A stretch of DNA of 64,000 nucleotides, from contig JAJEKV010000033.1 of the NCBI GenBank assembly GCA_021234155.1, positions 15,507,422-15,571,421 on the forward strand. Direction: 5' to 3'. Below are positions 58,164-64,000 of this stretch, piece after piece (the first letter of the stretch is position 1; every line of letters starts with the position of its first letter). The stretch is from Isoetes taiwanensis (lineage: Eukaryota; Streptophyta; Lycopodiopsida; Isoetales; Isoetaceae). The notes beneath the pieces were generated by a model. It was not told the DNA's origin. It ran no database searches and saw nothing but the letters and a program-made list of their open reading frames with translations. The position numbers and the translations under genes are program-made.

Positions 58164-61100
58164 GCTAGTTTCTTTTTCTTTTTTAGTTTGTGGTTTGAAA
58201 GACAAAGTACAAGGCGGCCAATTTCTTTATTTTATTCACTCATTCTCCTTTTTTAGTAAATTTGTGAAATTCGTCTCTGTTATTTCTTTAACACGCTTCT
58301 TTTCTTTCCTTTTGTTTTACTTACTAGAGAAGCAAGATTTGAAAACGCATTTAGCAACTTGATGAGCAATATATGAAGCATTTCATTTACCAAAGTATGA
58401 AATACTTGATAGTGCTTTATTGAAATCCATACAAAAGAATTTGAAATTTTATTTGGGCCGTTCAACGAACATAGTTTCTGTTTAAATCCCCGAGCGGGCA
58501 CGTACATTTAGATCCATTTGAAAAATGCACCATTTTTGAAAAATGCTACTTCTCTGAGCTTTCCATGGCGACACTCGGGCTTTTAATGCTCATTGGACGG
58601 CACAAAAGCCATGGCCTCTTGTTCATACCACAAAACACAAGAGGGTCGAAACCCTTCTAAGGAATTAGAAACGGGCTTTGTATGATTGGTCGTCCTTGAG
58701 AATTATTGTTGGAATTGTTGTCATGCCATATTGATAATTAATAATTGAACAGAGGGAGTCGTGCGTGGCGGTGAAGCATCCGCCTGGGGGTAAAGCTTTG
58801 AGAGATCGGCTTGTGGTCGGTCACGTGGTCCGGATCGGATTTGGAAGCACAGATTTTGAGCATAGCCATAGCTTCATAATCGATGTAGATGTATGTAAAC
58901 AGTCTATAGTTGAAAAGCTCAATTCATCACAAAGATATAAGAAATGCATATCATCTTGGTAGCTTCAAATATGCTTGTCAACTTACCATTCTAGGATGGA
59001 TTGTAGTCAAGAAAATTGTTGTGAAATCACAGCTTTAGAACATCTCTTCCATAGACTGCAGTAAGATTTGGAAACAGAGCACGATAAGAAATAGCAACAA
59101 AGAAAATAAACTATTTACCTCAAACATACCTTTTGTGATGGAACATGAGCAAGCAAGAACCCGAACTTCTAATTGCTCTTTCCTTATAAATTGCTCTTTT
59201 CTTGATAGTTCATCAAGTACCGTTTTGGTTTCTATCAAAAGGATGAATATGAAACGAAGAATGAGGAAAGCAAAGATCTACTACCCGATTAAAATAATAG
59301 GGGTCAACCTCACATGTAGAACATGATCGTGTCATTCATGCAAACAAATCAAAATAAGCACATCGCAAATGAGACCATTTTGAATAGACATTGCAAATCG
59401 CATTTCTTGCGGATGCATTCCGGGATGGATTCAAACGCCTCAAACTCGTGATACATAAGGCACCCGGACTGATCGTGGGATGTCAAGAATCAATAAAAAT
59501 GACGATTTGGAAAGAATGGATTAAGTGGAATCAACGAGATAAGAACTCATCAAAAATAACAGCTTGCAAAGATGTGATGCATTACAATAAAAAGTGAAAG
59601 CCATATAAGCATCGAAAATAATCAAAGAATCAAATGCAAGTGCATTGATACATTGTAATGCGTAACTCTTGGCCAAGACATATTTTCAAGTAGAACAAAC
59701 GAAGAACTAAAATAGATAAATTGCGGATGGACAACTAGGAAACTATTAGCCTATAAATACTAATGAGAAGAATTGAGACAAATCGATAGAATTGCTCGGG
59801 TCATTAATGCTCGTTAATCTTTGTTACCTTCCAATACAACCAAGATCGGATCCATTAAAATCATCATGAACCAGCATAATTAGTGCTTTCTGCGGATAAG
59901 TTAGCATGTCATTATACAATTTAATGCCCCAAAAGCAACATGTAACCAAATAGATAGACAAACATGGCAACATCCTTGAAATATTTTCACATTCAACAAA
60001 AGCATTATTGAAAGAATCATGTGTATTGAAAGAGCTTGGTTCTAGCAAGAATTATTCCATAGTAGAAAACGGTGCAACATAAAGTACCTAAGTAAGATAT
60101 AATCAATCTTTATTATTCTTAGTTTGAGGTGCATATTTCTCATCAAATATATCACCAACTCGACATAGAAGTCGGGACGAAGAAAAACACTGGGATTATC
60201 TCAAGCAAATAATTGAATCTCACCATCATGCATCAAACGTAGAAGTCGGGGATGAAAAAATGCATATCATGCAATAAAGCTTGTTGCTTATGTATAAATT
60301 CCCCGACTTGCCTCTGGCTTCACAAAACCGGAAGATGCATCTCCTACCAATGTCTTCAAACAAAATAATAATCGATTCTGAGATAGACACACAAAATAGA
60401 TGTGAACAGGGGGAAAACAGGAAAAAATAGTGGGAAGAGGGGAAACGGGAATTAACCCGCCAAAAAAACTATGATCGCTTTTCGATGAAAATGTAGCAAC
60501 AAAATGAAGCCACATTCTGGCTGCTATTTCTCCATTTTTTACTCCTTGGAGGTTCTCCCATGGCAGCTCTTCTTGTTTTGAACCATGGTTCTCGCCATGG
60601 TTTTGAACCATGGTTCTCGCCATGGCCAGGCTATGAGACGTTGAAATAGAAAAGGAAGGGGACGATAATTGAGAAGCTACGGAGAGGAGAGAGGCCGCAT
60701 CCAAGGAGCTGATGTTGCATAAGATCACAAAGCAGTATTTGAGAACAATAGTGACCTCGAAAATACGCATAGAAGATAGTGTTCTTCATCGAGCCTTCAA
60801 GAAGCATCGGAAGGTGCAAGCTAGATTCGCTAAGCGTGTCCGGAGTTGAACGCCAACGAGCTTTTTAAAGATACAAACAAATGGACAAATGGCTATGGAG
60901 TCGATTGTCCGAGATCGACATAACATTGAGGGCCATAAAATATGGCAAAAAAGAGATGTTGAACTGCCGTTGGTATGTGAGGATGGCCATGACCTTTATT
61001 GCTTTGGCTTGAAGGAAAAGCATTGCCCATCCCGCCATGAGACAATGGATAAGGTAGATTTGAAATATAATCGGCATGTTCATGATCATGAGGATAAAAT

Positions 61101-62150
61101 GAAAAGAACGGAACATGATTGGAAGACACTAGGAGCTGCATCGAAATTTTCCTAGTCGATTTCAATATTTCTTTGAAACGGATAATGTTGTCTATTGAGG
61201 TACATTAGTCTTGCTCTCTCAGAATCGTTATTTTAATGCGCCAAATCCAGTCCTCAAATCTTTTATCTTCTCCCACGATTTGTGATACCCGCCGAGGCTT
61301 TGAAGGCTGCATGGACAAACTCTAAGGCTTCATCCACGAGGCTTTGAAGGTCGTGATACCCACGAGGCTTTGGGCCCGGTGTTTAAGAGTGAAAAGTGCT
61401 ACTGCTATTGACTAACTATTACAGTAGTAATATATGTCCATTTCTTTGTGACAAATAAAATTACAGAAGCCAAGTTTAGTGTACAAGGTATCCTCGGGGC
61501 TTGTGACTTCATTTTACAATGAGGAAGTGTCGAAACAAGTATTTAACTTCAAGTCATCTTGCCATGCTTTGACCTTACACAAATTTGATAATAACCGGAG
61601 GCTTGGAAATGACCTCTTAGGTCATAAATGTTAGAAAATGCTCACTTTTTGCACCAAGCAAGCCATGGTTTTCGCATCAAATTAAGCATGGGATTGCAGT
61701 CTAATTAAAGGGCCGTGGTGATATATAGCTATTTTAAAACCTCTCTCAACTTCCTAAGTATGAATCGGAAGATTTAACATACATATGTCAAACCCTCCAA
61801 ACATATCAACACGGAGAAGCTGCAAAACGAACCCTAAATATTCCTATGCTAAATGAAAAATTATCCATACCGCTTCACCGATTGAAGAAACGAGAATTCC
61901 AAATTGCTTTTATCGGTTTGAAGTGAAGCGCCATGTTTTCTTGACTCGGGGGGCACGAAAGAGATGCCATCGGATTGAACCCTCGTAGCTCTCTGCACGG
62001 ATGTCTCGCATCCTCCTTGGCTGCTTTCGTTGTCGAGAATCACTCAAAGGTTTAAGCCCCAAAGGGAACAGTTCCTTTCCTTCAATGGCTTGGAAGCTAT
62101 AATAGGGCCAAAGAAACATCTTTAGATGGAATGGCCCAAAAGAGAAAAAA
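58164..62150. repeat. Third segment of unit C
   Basis: Counterpart of 14,940-18,926. The unrecognised exon pair is at about 59,124-59,285 and 58,989-59,058 (minus), with the same hydrophobic-then-charged text (ETKTVLDELSRKEQFIRKEQ). No other gene named. Confidence 0.4.
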
Positions 62151-62156
62151 TCTTCC

Positions 62157-62268
62157 TATAAAAGTTGGAAGAGAATGTTGTTTGTAGCGAAGTAGCCTAG
62201 CAAAGCAATAATGAAGATGCTTGTAGCCTTATGTTTGATGATGATGACAACGACGATAATTTCTCAAA
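62157..62268 (+). pseudogene. Promoter and first 20 codons of the secreted-protein gene, cut by a LINE, unit C
   Basis: TATAAAAG at 62157-62164 and the start codon at 62,212. The signal-peptide codons are intact up to TTTCTCAAA, then LINE sequence begins. The remainder of the gene would lie beyond the LINE, outside the window. Confidence 0.8.
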
Positions 62269-64000
62269 TCAAACGTCGATGATCAAAATGCCTCCGAGGG
62301 CAATGACAGAGAACATGTGCATGTGACTGAGGACGACACATAGGAGGAAGCCCCTCAAGGGACACATGTTCCCCTCCACGTTGCGGTCACTCCCCCATTT
62401 ACTCCCGCTCCCGCACCAGCTTTTGCTACCCCTTCTTCATCCGGTGTGTGTGGAAACGCGACCCCGAGTGTGCCATGTTCTAAAGTGGACACCCTGGGTG
62501 GGGAGACTCAATGGCAAGTGGTGACCTCCAAACATGGTATAAGAGCTAGAAATTTGGCCAGGAAACCCGAGGGCTCTCATGACATGGTGAACTCAAAATG
62601 TGTAGACTCCCCTCAACCAATGTCATCTCTGTCTAAATATATTTCAGAGGTTTCTTCTACTTCAGAGAAGGGGGCTCTCGCAGGTTTGATAACCAAGAAT
62701 ACTCGAGGAGCAAGGCTTCTTGAACCGCTCTGGGAATCAAAAGGCAACTCAACCGGGCGAATAATGAAATAGGTACAACAGATGACGTGGAGATGCTAGA
62801 GAATCCATTTGCTCTACTTGGGAAGAAAAATAAGCTTGATGCAAATATGAGTCCAGATAACTCAGGTGAGATGAAAAGGAAGAAAGCTTCGACCTCTTCC
62901 TTTAGCAACTCCGGCCGATGATAATCAGATAGTGGCCGTCCCACAACTTTTAACTCATGATTATTGTCTCATGGAATTTGCGTGGCATCAAGGGTGTTCT
63001 TAAGCGTGGTCGAGTGTTAGCAGCTATCAGGTCTATGAAGGCGGATGTCATCCTTCTTCAGGAGCATAGACTTCCAGACTTTGAGGCCAGGTCCATTGGC
63101 AGTTGGGTTGGAGGTAATTACTCCTCCTTTAGTTGTGCGGCTGAAGGAACTAAAGGAGGCACCTGTATCTTATGGAAGGGACAAGTCCAAAAATATCAAT
63201 ATGCAGGGGGAAGTGGTAGATGGCAGGTTGTAATTTTTGAAACAAATAATTGTATGTGGGGGCTCATCAACATTTATGCCTCTAATATACCTGCAGAAAG
63301 GGCAGCTATGTGGAGAGAGATAGAGCTCTGGATAACTCATCAGGGTTTTGGAGTTGAAAATTGGGTCCTTGGAGGGGATCTGAATATGACAGATGTATGG
63401 GATCAAAAAATTGGGTTGCACAGGAATTTGCTACAAGAGGAGGAAGTTACGTGGAACTCACTTCTAAAACAAATGCTTGGCTTCTCCCTAATTCCTCCAT
63501 CTAACATTTCTCCTGGTCTAATAAACAGAAGGGGCATGACAGAGTATACTGCTTACTAGACAGGTTCTACATGGCTAATAGGACAGCCTCCTTCATGGAC
63601 AGATGTTATGTTGAAGGAGAGCTTGCTTTCTCTCATTCAGACCATGTGCCACAAAAGTTAGTGTTGGAGAGCATCCCTACTAAAAGAAGAGGAGGGAATG
63701 TGCCTTTCAAGTTCAATACCTCCCTATTAGGGAAGGAGGCATTCTGCAGACCCTTTAGGACTTTCCTGGCTTCTCTAACTAATACGGAATGCCTACCTTC
63801 CATGAAGGCTTGGGTTAAAAAGATCAGCCTTATGAAGATGTGGATCAAGAAATGGGGCAAGGAGGAATGCTTGAAATTCAAGAAAGAAAAAAATGTCGTG
63901 TACAACCTTCTAAGGGCAGTCAAGCAGGATCTGTTACTTGATCCCCATAACAGAGACAAACAATCCTTAGAGGAGGAACTGGAAATAAAAGCCAAAGCTA
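62269..64000 (+). mobile_element. LINE with ORF1 remnant and ORF2 endonuclease, running off the window
   Basis: The ORF1-like part (62,281-62,920) carries a stop at 62,341 and frameshifts. ORF2 starts at 62,957. Compared with the unit B copy this part shows CAG-to-TAG and CTG/CAG-to-CG changes (ACTGGGCAGAT against ACCGGGCGAAT). The element is inserted in codon 20 of the secreted-protein gene in sense orientation, so the host TATA box could drive it. Confidence 0.8.
62957..63559 (+). CDS. LINE ORF2 N-terminal endonuclease domain (frameshifted near 63,500)
   Basis: Residues 1-10 (MIIVSWNLRG), Q35-E36-H37 and G140-D141-L142-N143 are the SWN, QE and GDLN motifs of apurinic-type endonucleases, the enzyme that nicks target DNA to prime LINE reverse transcription. 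The frame breaks near 63,500 and continues in another phase with CLLDRFYMANRTASF and SHSDHVP (SDH at about 63,636-63,644), the last catalytic motif. An open charged stretch then runs to 64,000, before the reverse-transcriptase domain outside the window. All visible catalytic residues are present; the frameshift inactivates the copy unless it is a consensus error. The start is chosen because SWN follows directly after the Met. Confidence 0.8.
   Translation: MIIVSWNLRGIKGVLKRGRVLAAIRSMKADVILLQEHRLPDFEARSIGSWVGGNYSSFSCAAEGTKGGTCILWKGQVQKYQYAGGSGRWQVVIFETNNCMWGLINIYASNIPAERAAMWREIELWITHQGFGVENWVLGGDLNMTDVWDQKIGLHRNLLQEEEVTWNSLLKQMLGFSLIPPSNISPGLINRRGMTEYTAY

Overview
The window is nuclear DNA of a land plant. 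The evidence is plant-type protein fragments (a ribosomal P0 protein of the moss/fern/lycophyte kind, a DEG9-like protease, U-box/ARM, PPR, a chloroplast-envelope-type quinone oxidoreductase and a nucleotide-sugar transporter), GT..AG splice sites, telo-box promoters, LINEs, MITEs and Helitron-type ends. The P0 sequence ([18 protein letters not shown]) points to a seed-free plant such as a fern, lycophyte or bryophyte; this is inferred, not proven. Almost everything recognisable is broken or partial. Only one gene looks intact.

Layout. Positions 1-7.6 kb are single-copy here and hold a decayed U-box/ARM gene (3.9-4.8 kb), a LINE reverse-transcriptase remnant (4.8-5.3 kb) and a foldback MITE (6.7-7.2 kb). 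From about 7.99 kb to the end the window is a head-to-tail array of three large units: A (about 7,986-25,122), B (about 25,123-44,863) and C (about 44,864 to beyond 64,000). Each unit carries, in order: a minus-strand fusion of DEG9-like protease exons to a ribosomal P0 gene fragment, with a ribosomal-protein-type promoter behind it; a 2 kb segment with an internal repeat; a 4 kb segment with unrecognised minus-strand exons; a plus-strand single-exon gene for a secreted His/Pro-rich protein; and (A and B) a Helitron-type 3' end, about 4 kb of unrecognised sequence and half a MITE.

The units differ by insertions. Unit A has a second MITE, a hexamer repeat and a second, shuffled P0 fragment. 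Unit B has a LINE piece and promoter rearrangement at the secreted-protein gene, a 3.9 kb terminal-inverted-repeat element carrying a quinone oxidoreductase gene fragment and arrays of a 14-bp palindrome, and a LINE 3' remnant. Unit C has a 1.08 kb two-part insertion at the P0 exon, an 8.5 kb insertion with PPR and nucleotide-sugar-transporter fragments, and a LINE with an endonuclease domain that interrupts the secreted-protein gene and runs off the window.

The most notable candidates are the secreted protein, which I read as a phosphatidylethanolamine-binding-protein (PEBP)-like fold split by arabinogalactan-like and His-Pro-rich inserts; the 3.9 kb gene-carrying element with palindrome arrays; and a window-wide pattern in which CAG/CTG in one copy is replaced by CG-containing garbles in another. 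That last pattern looks like systematic consensus error at methylated CHG sites, so many of the frameshifts described below may not be real.
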